Source of the DNA: Loktanella sp. M215
Lineage (GTDB): Bacteria; Pseudomonadota; Alphaproteobacteria; Rhodobacterales; Rhodobacteraceae
Length of the DNA: 64,000 nucleotides
Direction: 5' to 3'
Assembly (NCBI RefSeq): GCF_021735925.1
Contig: NZ_WMEA01000001.1
Location: forward strand, 248,001-312,000
The number at the start of each line of letters is the position of its first letter. Position 1 is the first letter of the stretch. Positions 43,782 through 52,056 of the stretch are shown in pieces. Under the pieces are notes generated by a model, which worked only from the letters and a program-made list of their open reading frames with translations, searched no databases and was not told the DNA's origin. Made by a program: the position numbers and the translations under genes.

Positions 43782-43850
43782 GTCTGGTCCTGCGCAGGCG
43801 ACGACCGTCCCGACGGCACCATCCTGCAGAGTCTGGAAAGGGTGACGGAT
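43782..43850 (+). pseudogene. Duplicated 3' tail of cueR
   Basis: The frame SCAGDDRPDGTILQSLERVT closely matches the end of intact CueR (SCAGDDRPDCPILQSLEKAT). The second metal-binding Cys is changed to Gly and nothing of the DNA-binding domain remains. The following 290 bases up to the cytochrome c stop continue an open frame without recognisable content. Confidence 0.75.
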
Positions 43851-44136
43851 GTCGTCAATGCAGCACGTGGCACGGCACGATCATCGCGGATTGCGGCCGA
43901 AGGGCAGACCATGGCAGGTAAGACCGGGTCCAGTCCGGTGTTCAGCATCACGGCGGCGGAACTTTCTGCCGGCGTGCGCAGTCAGGCGGACCTTCCATGG
44001 AACCGCCGGGACCATGCGCTGTGCGCCGCCTTTGCGCCGGCAGCCAAGGTGCCTATAAAGATCTTCATCGGAAGAACGACAGATGTGGACGGTCCGATGA
44101 CACCCTTCAGACTGCACGCAGCGTCGGCGTGTGACA

Positions 44137-44595
44137 TCAGAAGATACCATTTTCCTGTTGAAGTTCGCGAATGTAGCGCGCGATCAACATGACATCGGCG
44201 TTGGTCACGCCATCGACCGGGGGCATGTTTCCAAACCGCCAATGATGCGCCCGTACGCCATTTTTTGCCGCCAGCACGAATGCCACGTCAGAATGGTGGT
44301 TGGGCTCGTAGATCTTGTGGACCAGCGGTGGCGCCACGCCAGTCTGCCCTGCAGCATGTGTGCCGTGACACGATGCGCATTTCGCCTCGAACCCGCGCTG
44401 CCCCATCCGGGCGTCGGCCGAGAGTTCGGCCGGAACCGCAACGTCGACGATTGGCGCAGTGCTGGCCAGCGGGCTTAGAGCAGCAGGTTGCATGGATGCA
44501 GGCATATCTTCGGGTGAAGCCTGTCGGGCGGCCCAGTAGAAGCCCAAACTGGCAAGCACGAAAACCGCGATGATGGCCTTATACGTGTTGTTCAT
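44137..44595 (-). CDS. Membrane-anchored small cytochrome c
   Basis: A 152-residue protein with an N-terminal anchor or signal (AIIAVFVLASLGFYWAA), one haem-binding motif CASCH (Cys73, Cys76, His77) and a probable axial Met in FGNMPPVDGV. The periplasmic class I cytochrome domain ends IARYIRELQQ. It lies downstream of the multicopper oxidase gene in the same direction and may donate or accept electrons in copper oxidation. The extra His residues (EPNHHSDV, RAHHWRFG) are notable in this setting. Confidence 0.88.
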   Translation of the reverse strand: MNNTYKAIIAVFVLASLGFYWAARQASPEDMPASMQPAALSPLASTAPIVDVAVPAELSADARMGQRGFEAKCASCHGTHAAGQTGVAPPLVHKIYEPNHHSDVAFVLAAKNGVRAHHWRFGNMPPVDGVTNADVMLIARYIRELQQENGIF

Positions 44596-44765
44596 CTTGT
44601 GCCTTGTCTCTCGTGTGGGGGGCGCGTTTCACGCGCGCAATCCGATGCAGGACACGGATCAAGCACGACAACCGGAGTCAGGCTCGACTTGCAAGGCGTC
44701 GAGGCCCGGCCTGCAAGGCGTAGCACATATGGCCTAAGATGGGTGCGCCCCCCGCGCTGCGCGTT

Positions 44766-46316
44766 CTAGATGTATTTCACCGTCGTCATCATGCCCGCCG
44801 CCATGTGGTAAAGGTTATGGCAGTGCAACGGCCATTCACCGGGGTTGTCAGCGTCGAACTGGATCGTGACCATTCCCATCGCCGGGACCAGAACGGTGTC
44901 CCGCATCGCGCCGGATATTTTCTGCCCGTCGATGCCGACGACCTGAAAGTGGTGTCCGTGCAAGTGCATGGGATGCGACATCATGGTCATGTTGTGCATC
45001 GTGATTTCGACGCGGTCGCCCGTAGAGACCTCCAGCGGTTGACGGTTGTCGAAGGTCTGCCCGTCGATCCCCCAGACATAGGTCTGCATGTCGCCCGTCA
45101 GCATCGCCATGATCTGCAGCGTGACAGGTTTGGCCGGAAGCAGCGATGCGGCCACAAGCTGACGCTCCTGTTCCAGAAGGACGGGAGCGGATTTTGTGTC
45201 GGCGGCCGCGGCGATCTTCGTGACCGTCGCACCGGTCGGTGCCAGCACGATCCCCGTGCGGGCGATGTCCCCTTCGCGCTGCGCCAGCACAGGAACGGCG
45301 GCACCGTCGGCCGGCATCGTGACCTCGATATCGATGCGTTGCGCCATGGCGAGGCCGAACCGGCTGCCGCGCAGGGGGTGAACGGGCATGCCATCGACGG
45401 CTTTGACCGTACCCTCGATCTGGCCAAGGTCGATCCAGAAGTTTGTCGATGCCGCCCCGTTGATGATCCGCAGCAGGACAGTATCGCCCTTTTCGACACC
45501 GACGATTTCAGGATCGGCCAGCGTGCGGTCATTGGCGAGATAGGCATCGAAGGTGATATCGTTCAGGTCCATGTCCATGTTGTCCATGGCACCCATCGCC
45601 ATGCCGCCCATGTTCATCGCGGGCGTCGCTGCGGCCCGATCGTTCCCGCCCATGGTCATGCCGGAATGGTCCATCCCTGCCATGCCGCCCATGTCCATCC
45701 CCGGCATCGCGGTCCCGCTGTCGGCCATCCCCATGTCCATCGCTGCCGTGCCGGATCCGACGACTGCGGCGCCTTTTCCTTTCAGGGTCGCAAGGATCTC
45801 TTCTGGCGGTGTGAATGAGAAATCGTGCAACAGGACGACGACCTCCTGCATCTGCGGCTGGCCCTCGCGGACAATAAGGGGGGCGGCCATCAGCTGTGTT
45901 TCCTGCAAGCCCATGTGCGAATGCATCCAGTTGGTCCCGCCGCGCGGCAGATCGAAGCTGTAAACCATCGACGCACCGGGTGCGATGGGCTGTTGGGACA
46001 GCGGGTTGCCGTCCATGCCGAACGGGGGCGTCAGCCCGTGCCAGTGCATGATCGTGGCCACGTCAGTCGCGTTGGTCAGCGACACGTTGAACCCACCCGC
46101 GGCGTCAAGGATCAAACCGGATCGTCCCGTGGTATCCGTGATTCCGAAGACCGTCGCAGCCTTGCCGTTCACCTCGATGGTCCGTGTGCCGACCGTCAAC
46201 GATTGACGGGGCGTCGCAGCCCAAGCTGCCGGGCTGAAGCCAAGACCGGCGGCGAGCGTGGTGGACCCGGCGAGAGCCAGAAATTGACGACGGTCAAAGG
46301 CGTGTTGATCGCGCAT
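44766..46316 (-). CDS. CopA/CueO-type multicopper oxidase, Tat-exported, Met-rich
   Basis: A 516-residue periplasmic cuproxidase. The Tat signal is DRRQFLALAG. The copper ligands appear in order as MHWHG, WMHSHMG, HPMHLHGHHFQ and HCHNLYHMAAGM. A Met/Gly/Asp/His insert (about residues 195-255, with DMGMADSGTAMPGMDMGGM and further Met clusters) is the kind that binds Cu(I) in CueO/PcoA. It should oxidise Cu(I) to the less toxic Cu(II). ATG 46316 begins the Tat signal. A perfect CueR-type promoter lies 51-81 bases upstream. Confidence 0.93.
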   Translation of the reverse strand: MRDQHAFDRRQFLALAGSTTLAAGLGFSPAAWAATPRQSLTVGTRTIEVNGKAATVFGITDTTGRSGLILDAAGGFNVSLTNATDVATIMHWHGLTPPFGMDGNPLSQQPIAPGASMVYSFDLPRGGTNWMHSHMGLQETQLMAAPLIVREGQPQMQEVVVLLHDFSFTPPEEILATLKGKGAAVVGSGTAAMDMGMADSGTAMPGMDMGGMAGMDHSGMTMGGNDRAAATPAMNMGGMAMGAMDNMDMDLNDITFDAYLANDRTLADPEIVGVEKGDTVLLRIINGAASTNFWIDLGQIEGTVKAVDGMPVHPLRGSRFGLAMAQRIDIEVTMPADGAAVPVLAQREGDIARTGIVLAPTGATVTKIAAAADTKSAPVLLEQERQLVAASLLPAKPVTLQIMAMLTGDMQTYVWGIDGQTFDNRQPLEVSTGDRVEITMHNMTMMSHPMHLHGHHFQVVGIDGQKISGAMRDTVLVPAMGMVTIQFDADNPGEWPLHCHNLYHMAAGMMTTVKYI

Positions 46317-46366
46317 GGGGAGAACTCCGATGTGACTGGTCTGGAAGCAGATTTTATCGATGTTTT

Positions 46367-46397
46367 GCGCTACCCACCTTCCTGTAGGGGAAGGCAA
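46367..46397 (-). promoter_or_regulatory. CueR-type promoter of the multicopper oxidase gene
   Basis: On the minus strand TTGCCT (46397-46392) is followed after 19 bases by TAGCGC (46372-46367). The perfect dyad CCTTCC / GGAAGG lies at 46377-46394. The layout matches the copZ and copA promoters. Confidence 0.8.
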
Positions 46398-46419
46398 GTC
46401 GCTTTTGAGGCCGCCAGCC

Positions 46420-46600
46420 TCAGATCGCGGTCCTGTGATTACCGCAGTGTGTTCGCAGGGAACGTGGTGGCATCAGGGCCATCGGGATCATCTCAGACGC
46501 TCCAACGTCACCCGACGCAGCCGCAATTGTTGGGGAGAGAAGAAGTCCGCTTACGGTATAGAGCGGCCCTGCACCGATCGGACTGCCAAGCGCGTTGCAG
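46420..46600 (-). pseudogene. Decayed C-terminal fragment of a P-type ATPase
   Basis: Reading leftward, NALGSPIGAGPLYTVSGLLL followed by SPTIAAA resembles the closing membrane helices of copper ATPases (pattern YNxxxIPIAAGVLYPxxGxLLSPxIAA). The rest after SPTIAAA is scrambled by frame changes. It lies behind the oxidase promoter. The surrounding stretch 46601-46805 shows no other recognisable gene. Confidence 0.55.
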
Positions 46601-46805
46601 GCCAGACGACCAAGAAGTCCGGCTTGAGACTGGACAACCTCGCAGGGCCAGTGTTCAGGCCCGCGTTGCCAAATGGTCTGCATGGGATTGATACCGCGTC
46701 AGAAGCCCTTTCACATCGATGAAACCTCCGCAATTTGAGCGGGACATCTTCGGGAAGACCTGCTGTCATCATGTCCGGAGATCAAAAAAATTCAGCATCT
46801 GTGGA

Positions 46806-46824
46806 ACCTTCCCCCGCTGGAGGT
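46806..46824. promoter_or_regulatory. Degenerate CueR-like dyad upstream of the complex-I-like operon
   Basis: ACCTTCCCCCGCTGGAGGT is nearly identical to the core of the copZ operator (CCTTCCCCCGCTGGAAGG). It lies 81 bases before the first gene of the operon. Matching -35 and -10 hexamers are poor in either direction, so activity is uncertain. Confidence 0.5.
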
Positions 46825-46904
46825 CGGTTGGTTCACGAGTTCTGCACAGCGCCACGTGGCACATCATGTCCGGCGACCCCGTCAAGAGGGATCTTCACAG
46901 ACCC

Positions 46905-47258
46905 ATGGAGACAATTTTAACCCTTACCGGTGTCTTTGCCTTAACGCTTGTGTTCGTCGGCGGTCTTCGCGCTTCGGGCTGGTCTGATTTTTCCGGCCCG
47001 GCCACGGCACCGCAGCAGCGCCCGGTGTTGGGCGGCGGCGATCCGCAAACCCACGCGTGGCAACGGTTCCACGCCCGCTATTACACCATGACCCTGCTTT
47101 TCGTCGCCTTCGAGATGGAAATGATGTTCATGTATCCGTGGGCTGTCGTCTATGTCGCAGAAGGCGGCAAGGCCTTGGCTGAGATGGGCATGTTCCTTGC
47201 GATCTTGTCCGTCGGCATCCTTTATGGATGGCGGGAAGGCATTTTCAAATGGGAATGA
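46905..47258 (+). CDS. Complex-I-like subunit A (NuoA-like)
   Basis: A 117-residue membrane protein with three helices. The family markers are FHARYYTMTLLFVAFEMEMMFMYPW (the conserved acid-rich second helix of NuoA; acids in FEMEMM) and the tail VGILYGWREGIFKWE. In complex I NuoA helps form the hinge near the quinone site. ATG 46905 is preferred, but an ATG at 46866 in frame would add 13 residues. Its stop overlaps the next gene as ATGA. This is the first gene of an eight-gene run lacking the NADH module. Confidence 0.85.
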   Translation: METILTLTGVFALTLVFVGGLRASGWSDFSGPATAPQQRPVLGGGDPQTHAWQRFHARYYTMTLLFVAFEMEMMFMYPWAVVYVAEGGKALAEMGMFLAILSVGILYGWREGIFKWE

Positions 47259-48277
47259 CGTGGATCACGCGCCTTGCGGCTGGTGCACGGGTGCCTGTGT
47301 TCATCGCAATGGGGGACGGTGCCCCAGCCGCGGCAACGACGCTCTCTCGGCACCCGGGTCTGTCAGTCGTTGATACGCCGCGCGCCGCCAGCATTCTGCT
47401 GGTGGCTGGCCAGATGCCTGACGCTCTCATCCCCTATCTGCATCGTCTGCACGACCAGCTGCCGCATCCCAGAGCGACGCTTTTGTGGCAGTCCCCTCCC
47501 CTCCCTTCCTTGCCGGACGCCATCGCAGTCGCCGCTGATGATGACATCGGCCAGGCGGTGGCAGACATTTTCGCCGAGGTGCTGGCAGGCAAGCGTGCCT
47601 CCGCGCCCGATATCCTGCCCGACGCGCCCCCTTCGGAATGGCGCGGTGTCGGCCCTCACGGGCAAGGCGGCAAGGGCATGATGGGTGGCACACCTTACGG
47701 TCGGCCAATGGCCATGACCGACAACGACATCCGCGACGGGTTGGCGCTGGACAGTTACACAGCTGCTTTCGGACCGTTCCTGCCGTTCTTTCCGCCCGGT
47801 CTGGTCTTGACACTGACGCTGCAGGGCGATGTGATCCAGAAGGCCGTGGTGACGCATCCGCCGTTCGACCATGACGGGTCACCGCTTGCCACGCTATTAA
47901 ACCTGCTCGGTTTGCCAGCACTCGCCACCAGATCATTGGGCGACCGTGCCGACGATCCCGTCCTGCGGCGGTTGATCCGGCTGTCCGGTGCGCGGTTTGC
48001 GATCCCATCCGGGCTGGGTCGATTGCCCGACGGATCGGACGTGCGGACCCGGTTCGATCGCATGACCGGGGCAGCGCCGGATGCCGCCTCGCAGGATGCG
48101 GGCGACACGACGCTTGAACATTTATTAGTGGGTCTGGAATGGCATTCGGCCATGCTGGTTTTGTGCAGCCTCGATCCCGCGATATTGCGCGATATCTGCA
48201 AAAACAGCGACACGGGTGATCAGGACGAGAAGCAGGACGAATCCGGAAGTGAGATGCACGCGGGGCATATGTCATGA
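47255..48277 (+). CDS. Fused NuoB-like/NuoD-like subunit without Fe-S ligands
   Basis: A 340-residue soluble protein. The first ~110 residues follow NuoB: an N-terminal WITRLAAGARVPVF, then RAASILLVAGQMPDALIPYL and LHRLHDQLPHPRATLLW. The family CC, GSC and GCPP cysteine motifs that hold cluster N2 are all absent. After a linker, RGVGPHGQGGKGMMGGTPYG and FFPPGLVLTLTLQGDVIQKA resemble the start of NuoD/HycE-type subunits, again truncated and lacking the usual quinone-site His/Tyr region. The tail is EMHAGHMS. It occupies the gene position of nuoB-C-D. A non-redox scaffold role is possible. The assignment rests on position and partial similarity. Confidence 0.6.
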   Translation: MTWITRLAAGARVPVFIAMGDGAPAAATTLSRHPGLSVVDTPRAASILLVAGQMPDALIPYLHRLHDQLPHPRATLLWQSPPLPSLPDAIAVAADDDIGQAVADIFAEVLAGKRASAPDILPDAPPSEWRGVGPHGQGGKGMMGGTPYGRPMAMTDNDIRDGLALDSYTAAFGPFLPFFPPGLVLTLTLQGDVIQKAVVTHPPFDHDGSPLATLLNLLGLPALATRSLGDRADDPVLRRLIRLSGARFAIPSGLGRLPDGSDVRTRFDRMTGAAPDAASQDAGDTTLEHLLVGLEWHSAMLVLCSLDPAILRDICKNSDTGDQDEKQDESGSEMHAGHMS

Positions 48278-49182
48278 CGCTGCTGACCGTGCTTGGCATG
48301 CTCGTTTTCCTGTGCACCAGCGTTTGGCTGGCGGTTGCTCTTGATACTGCGTGTCGCGGCTGGATCTCGGGACAGGGTGCCGATCGCGCGGACGGACCGC
48401 TCCGGACGGCAGCCCTGTGGTTGACACAACAGCGGCTGACCACTGAGGCCCCTGACCGGATGAACGCGCTTTTGTCCATTGCCGGTTACATGGCGCTGGC
48501 CCTGACCGGGCTGGCGCTGGTGCCGTTGGGACCCGACACGGCGCTGATCGCCCTTCCGACCAGCGTTGTCCTGTGGGGCGCGTGCGAAGCACTGGTCGTT
48601 GTCGTCGTCTTTCTACATGGCTGGTCACCGAATGCGCCGCTGGCGATGATCGGGGCCTACCGTTATGTCGCCATTGGCCTGCCGATCATGCTGCTCAGCA
48701 TGTTCGCCCTGATCGCGGCCGCCCTGCCCGCCCAGTCGCTGGACCTGCGCGACATCGTAACGGCGCAAGCCGATGTCTGGAACCTGATCCGCCAGCCGCT
48801 GGGCCTGCCGCTGTTCCTGCTGCTTGGCCTGTCGCTGACCCTGCGCGGCCCGTTCGACTATGCTGATAGCGCCGATCTGGCGGGTGGAACCTCTGTCGAA
48901 GCGTCGGGACCGGACCGCCTGGGCTGGCAGATCGCGCGGCTGGCGATGCTGACGGGGTTTTCGGCCATGGCGGCGACCATCTTTCTGGGCGGCTATCTGG
49001 GGCCGCTGCTGCCGGGGCCGCTCTGGATCGCTTTGAAGACCCTTCTCGTCATGACCCTCGTGATCGGCCTGTCGCATCTGGCAGCGCGCATGCCCGTGTC
49101 CCGCATGATGAGCCTGATCTGGATGGTCCTGTTGCCGCTGTCGTTCGCTGACCTGATCTGGGCAGGAATGGTGGCGCTATGA
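48274..49182 (+). CDS. Complex-I-like subunit H (NuoH-like), diverged quinone region
   Basis: A 302-residue membrane protein of about eight helices. Family traces are the loop GQGADRADGPLRTAALWL at the place of NuoH's GPNRVGPxGxxQPxAD, GAYRYVAIGLPIML at the place of GxxRxxAQxISYE, and PFDYADSADLAGGTSVEASG for PFDxxEAExELVxGxxxEYS. The first two are strongly altered and the conserved Glu of ISYE is missing, so normal quinone chemistry is doubtful. It overlaps both neighbours by 4 bases. Confidence 0.75.
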   Translation: MTLLTVLGMLVFLCTSVWLAVALDTACRGWISGQGADRADGPLRTAALWLTQQRLTTEAPDRMNALLSIAGYMALALTGLALVPLGPDTALIALPTSVVLWGACEALVVVVVFLHGWSPNAPLAMIGAYRYVAIGLPIMLLSMFALIAAALPAQSLDLRDIVTAQADVWNLIRQPLGLPLFLLLGLSLTLRGPFDYADSADLAGGTSVEASGPDRLGWQIARLAMLTGFSAMAATIFLGGYLGPLLPGPLWIALKTLLVMTLVIGLSHLAARMPVSRMMSLIWMVLLPLSFADLIWAGMVAL

Positions 49183-49841
49183 CAAAGGATATCTTGTTCT
49201 ACGCCCTCTCCGCACTCGCGATCTGGAGCGGTTGGCGCGTCTTTCGGGTCGATTCCATGATCCGCGCGACGTTTGCGCTGATGGTGTCCTTTATCGCTGT
49301 GGGTGGCATCGCGCTGCTGATGTCAGCGGATTATATTGGCGTCGCCACCGTGTTCATGATGGCCGTCGAGATGATGGTCATGGGCCTGTTCATGGTCATG
49401 TTCATGATGAACCCCGCCGGCCTGAACCCGATGCAGATGGTGCATCAGTATCGCTTCTCCATCGGGGCCGGGATCGCCGCCTTCGTCGGCCTGACCATCG
49501 CCATCCTGACGACACCGCTGCCCGATAACCCGTTGCCGCCGGGCGGCGACACGCTGCGCGATCTAGGGTTCGAACTTCTGGGCAACTCCATGCTGATTTT
49601 TGAGACGGCGGGCGTGACCCTTTTGGCAACAATGGTCGGTGCCGTCGTGCTGTCGAGCGCCAGTGGACGCTTCGGGTCGGCCGGGCAAGGGTCCGTCCCG
49701 CCCGGCCTGACCGCAGGCGGTCCCCCGGCGGGTCGCACGGCCGAAGACGGCAAGGGCCATGGTGGCCACGCCGGACACGGCATGAGCATGCAGAAAAAGC
49801 CCGCGATGCAGGCCCATGACGATCACGGAAAGGGCCACTGA
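49179..49841 (+). CDS. Complex-I-like subunit J (NuoJ-like) with His/Met-rich tail
   Basis: A 220-residue protein with five helices. The J-type core includes SMIRATFALMVSFIAVGGIA and the third helix DYIGVATVFMMAVEMMVMGL. The last ~50 residues are soluble and rich in His, Gly, Met and Lys (HGGHAGHGMSMQKKPAMQAH, HDDHGKGH), unlike ordinary NuoJ. This tail could bind copper and fits the neighbouring copper genes. It is coupled to H by ATGA. Confidence 0.85.
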   Translation: MTKDILFYALSALAIWSGWRVFRVDSMIRATFALMVSFIAVGGIALLMSADYIGVATVFMMAVEMMVMGLFMVMFMMNPAGLNPMQMVHQYRFSIGAGIAAFVGLTIAILTTPLPDNPLPPGGDTLRDLGFELLGNSMLIFETAGVTLLATMVGAVVLSSASGRFGSAGQGSVPPGLTAGGPPAGRTAEDGKGHGGHAGHGMSMQKKPAMQAHDDHGKGH

Positions 49842-49842
49842 C

Positions 49843-50148
49843 ATGACCCTGACGGCCCTTCTGATTGTCGCCGCGGCATTGTTCGGCATTGGCCTGTTCG
49901 GCGCGCTGTCGCAGAAGTCCTTCGTCATGCTGATGATGGGGCTGGAGCTGATGCTGAACGGGACCCTTCTGGCGACCGTCGGATTCTGGGCCTATACCCT
50001 TGCCGGTTTGCCAAAGGGGCAGTTGCTGGCGATCCTGATCATGGCCGTGATGGCGGTCGAACTGGCCATCGGCTTTGCGCTGGTCGTGGCGGTCTATCGC
50101 AAGCGGCAGGCGGACGTCATCGAATCCATCAAGACGTTGAAGAACTGA
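49843..50148 (+). CDS. Complex-I-like subunit K (NuoK-like)
   Basis: A 101-residue three-helix protein of normal NuoK length. The conserved acids of helices 2 and 3 are present in MLMMGLELMLNGTLL and MAVMAVELAIGFALVVAVYR, so its proton path looks intact. The gene starts one base after the J stop; its own stop overlaps the L start by one base (TGATG). Confidence 0.92.
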   Translation: MTLTALLIVAAALFGIGLFGALSQKSFVMLMMGLELMLNGTLLATVGFWAYTLAGLPKGQLLAILIMAVMAVELAIGFALVVAVYRKRQADVIESIKTLKN

Positions 50149-52055
50149 TGCTCTGGCTGATCCCCCTTTTTCCGATCGTCGCCGGCGCTGTGATCGCAGC
50201 GATGGGCGACCGGTCGCGGCGCTGGCTGGGCACGGTTGCTGTCATGGTCTTGGGCGCGACGCTGTGTCTGACGCTGCTGGCCGCTGCACAGGGCTGGACC
50301 GCGACACTGATCTGGAGCGATGCGATCCGTCTGTCCGCCGCACTCACGCCGCTGTCGGCCGCCATCGCGCTGATGGTGCCGACAGTGGCGCTCGCAGTGG
50401 TGTTTCATGCGACCCAGCACGAGGCTGCGCAGGGCATCGGGCGTCTGACCGGACTGATGATCCTGTTCACGGGCGGGATGCAGCTGGTCGTCGTCGCGGG
50501 CGATCTTTTGACGTTGTTGATCGGATGGGAATTGATCGGTGCGTGTTCGTGGGCGCTGATCGCGCACAAGTGGCGCGCCATCGAAAACCCTCGGTCTGGT
50601 CTTTACGCCTTTGTCGTCACCCGGTTTGGCGATCTGGGCCTTTTCGCCGCGGCGATGGCCCTGTTTGCAGGGACCGGATCGTTTGACTATGCCGGGATCG
50701 CGACGCTGTCAGGGCCATTGTCGTTCATCGTCGCCTACGGGATTTTGCTGTCCGCCGCATCGAAGGCAGGACAGGTGCCATTCGCGCCCTGGCTGTTTCG
50801 CGCGATGGCCGGGCCAAGCTCTGTATCCGCCCTGCTGCACGCGGCAACGCTGGTGGCGGCCGGGGCCTACATCATCGCGCGCCTGCATCCGTCCCTGTCG
50901 GTTGTCCCGGGGTGGCAGGCAACGACCATCGCGATCGGCCTGACGACGGCATTGGCAGGCGGCGTCACCGGCGTCCTGCAGAACCACGCCAAGCGCCTTC
51001 TGGCGGCTTCGACCTCTGCCCAGTTGGGGTTCATGTTTGTCGCTATCGGTGCGGGCTACCCCGGTGTGGCGGCGATTCACCTGATCGTTCATGCGACCTT
51101 CAAGGCCCCGCTGTTTCTTGTCGCCGGCGCAGCTGGCGATGCGACAGGCAGCTACCGGCTGGACCGGATGCGGCTGGGGCAGATCATGCCGCTGATGGCC
51201 GGCCTTGCGGTGATCGCCGCGGCCGGTCTGGCGGGCCTGCCACTGACCGGCGGCGGCTGGAGCAAGGAAGAAATCGTCAAGGCCGCAGAGCACGCAGACT
51301 TCTGGCTCTCGGTCGGCGTCATGATCGGCGGTGCCCTCAGTGCCGCCTATGCGACCCGGTTCGTGCTCTTGGCGTTTGGCCGTCGCAGTGACGACGACCG
51401 CGACATCGCGGCCCCCGGTTGGGCGGAAACCGCAGGTCTTGCCGGACTTGGCGCCCTGACGCTGGCGACCGGTCTGCTGTGGGTGTCGCCCCTCTCCGAC
51501 ACGCTGGCGGCAGCAACCGGATTCACCCTGCCCGAAGGCAGCACGCTGGGCCTCGTCCTCTCGCTGATCTGCGTGGCTGTGGGGGTCGCCTCCGGCATCT
51601 TCCTCGTGCGCCACAACCCCGCCCTTGGCCGCACCGGCGCTGCGGCGGCCGCGTCGGATTGGCTTGGCCTGCCGACGCTGATCACACGGTGCGTGGTGCT
51701 GCCGTTCGATGCGCTGGCACGCGCTGCCGCACGTTTGGACGACGACATACTGGATGCCGGACCCCGTGGCGTTGCCGCGCTGGCCCGACGCGGTTCAATG
51801 GCGATTGCGGCCATGGACAACCGGGTCGTCGACAAGGGCGTCCGCGCCACCGCCGCCTTTGGCGACTGGCTGGCCCGGGTCGCCGACCGCTTCGGAGAAG
51901 CGCTATCTGACGGCATACCCGAAGGCACGGCCGATATCACCGGCATGCTGGGACGCGAGGCACGACGCCTGCAATCCGGCCTGTCACATCATTACTACGC
52001 CTACATCGTCTGCGGCATCTTTGCCGTCGTCGCCATACTCGCTGCAGGAGCCTGA
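50148..52055 (+). CDS. Complex-I-like antiporter subunit L (NuoL-like)
   Basis: A 635-residue proton-translocating subunit with about sixteen helices. The antiporter residues are present: Glu in IGWELIGACSWALIAHKW, Lys in SAASKAGQVPFAPWL, the broken-helix HAATLVAAGAYIIARLHP, and Lys in VHATFKAPLFLVAGA. A long amphipathic C-terminal portion (residues 500-620) corresponds to the lateral HL helix. It appears functional as an ion channel component. The next gene starts one base after the stop. Confidence 0.93.
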   Translation: MLWLIPLFPIVAGAVIAAMGDRSRRWLGTVAVMVLGATLCLTLLAAAQGWTATLIWSDAIRLSAALTPLSAAIALMVPTVALAVVFHATQHEAAQGIGRLTGLMILFTGGMQLVVVAGDLLTLLIGWELIGACSWALIAHKWRAIENPRSGLYAFVVTRFGDLGLFAAAMALFAGTGSFDYAGIATLSGPLSFIVAYGILLSAASKAGQVPFAPWLFRAMAGPSSVSALLHAATLVAAGAYIIARLHPSLSVVPGWQATTIAIGLTTALAGGVTGVLQNHAKRLLAASTSAQLGFMFVAIGAGYPGVAAIHLIVHATFKAPLFLVAGAAGDATGSYRLDRMRLGQIMPLMAGLAVIAAAGLAGLPLTGGGWSKEEIVKAAEHADFWLSVGVMIGGALSAAYATRFVLLAFGRRSDDDRDIAAPGWAETAGLAGLGALTLATGLLWVSPLSDTLAAATGFTLPEGSTLGLVLSLICVAVGVASGIFLVRHNPALGRTGAAAAASDWLGLPTLITRCVVLPFDALARAAARLDDDILDAGPRGVAALARRGSMAIAAMDNRVVDKGVRATAAFGDWLARVADRFGEALSDGIPEGTADITGMLGREARRLQSGLSHHYYAYIVCGIFAVVAILAAGA

Positions 52056-52056
52056 C

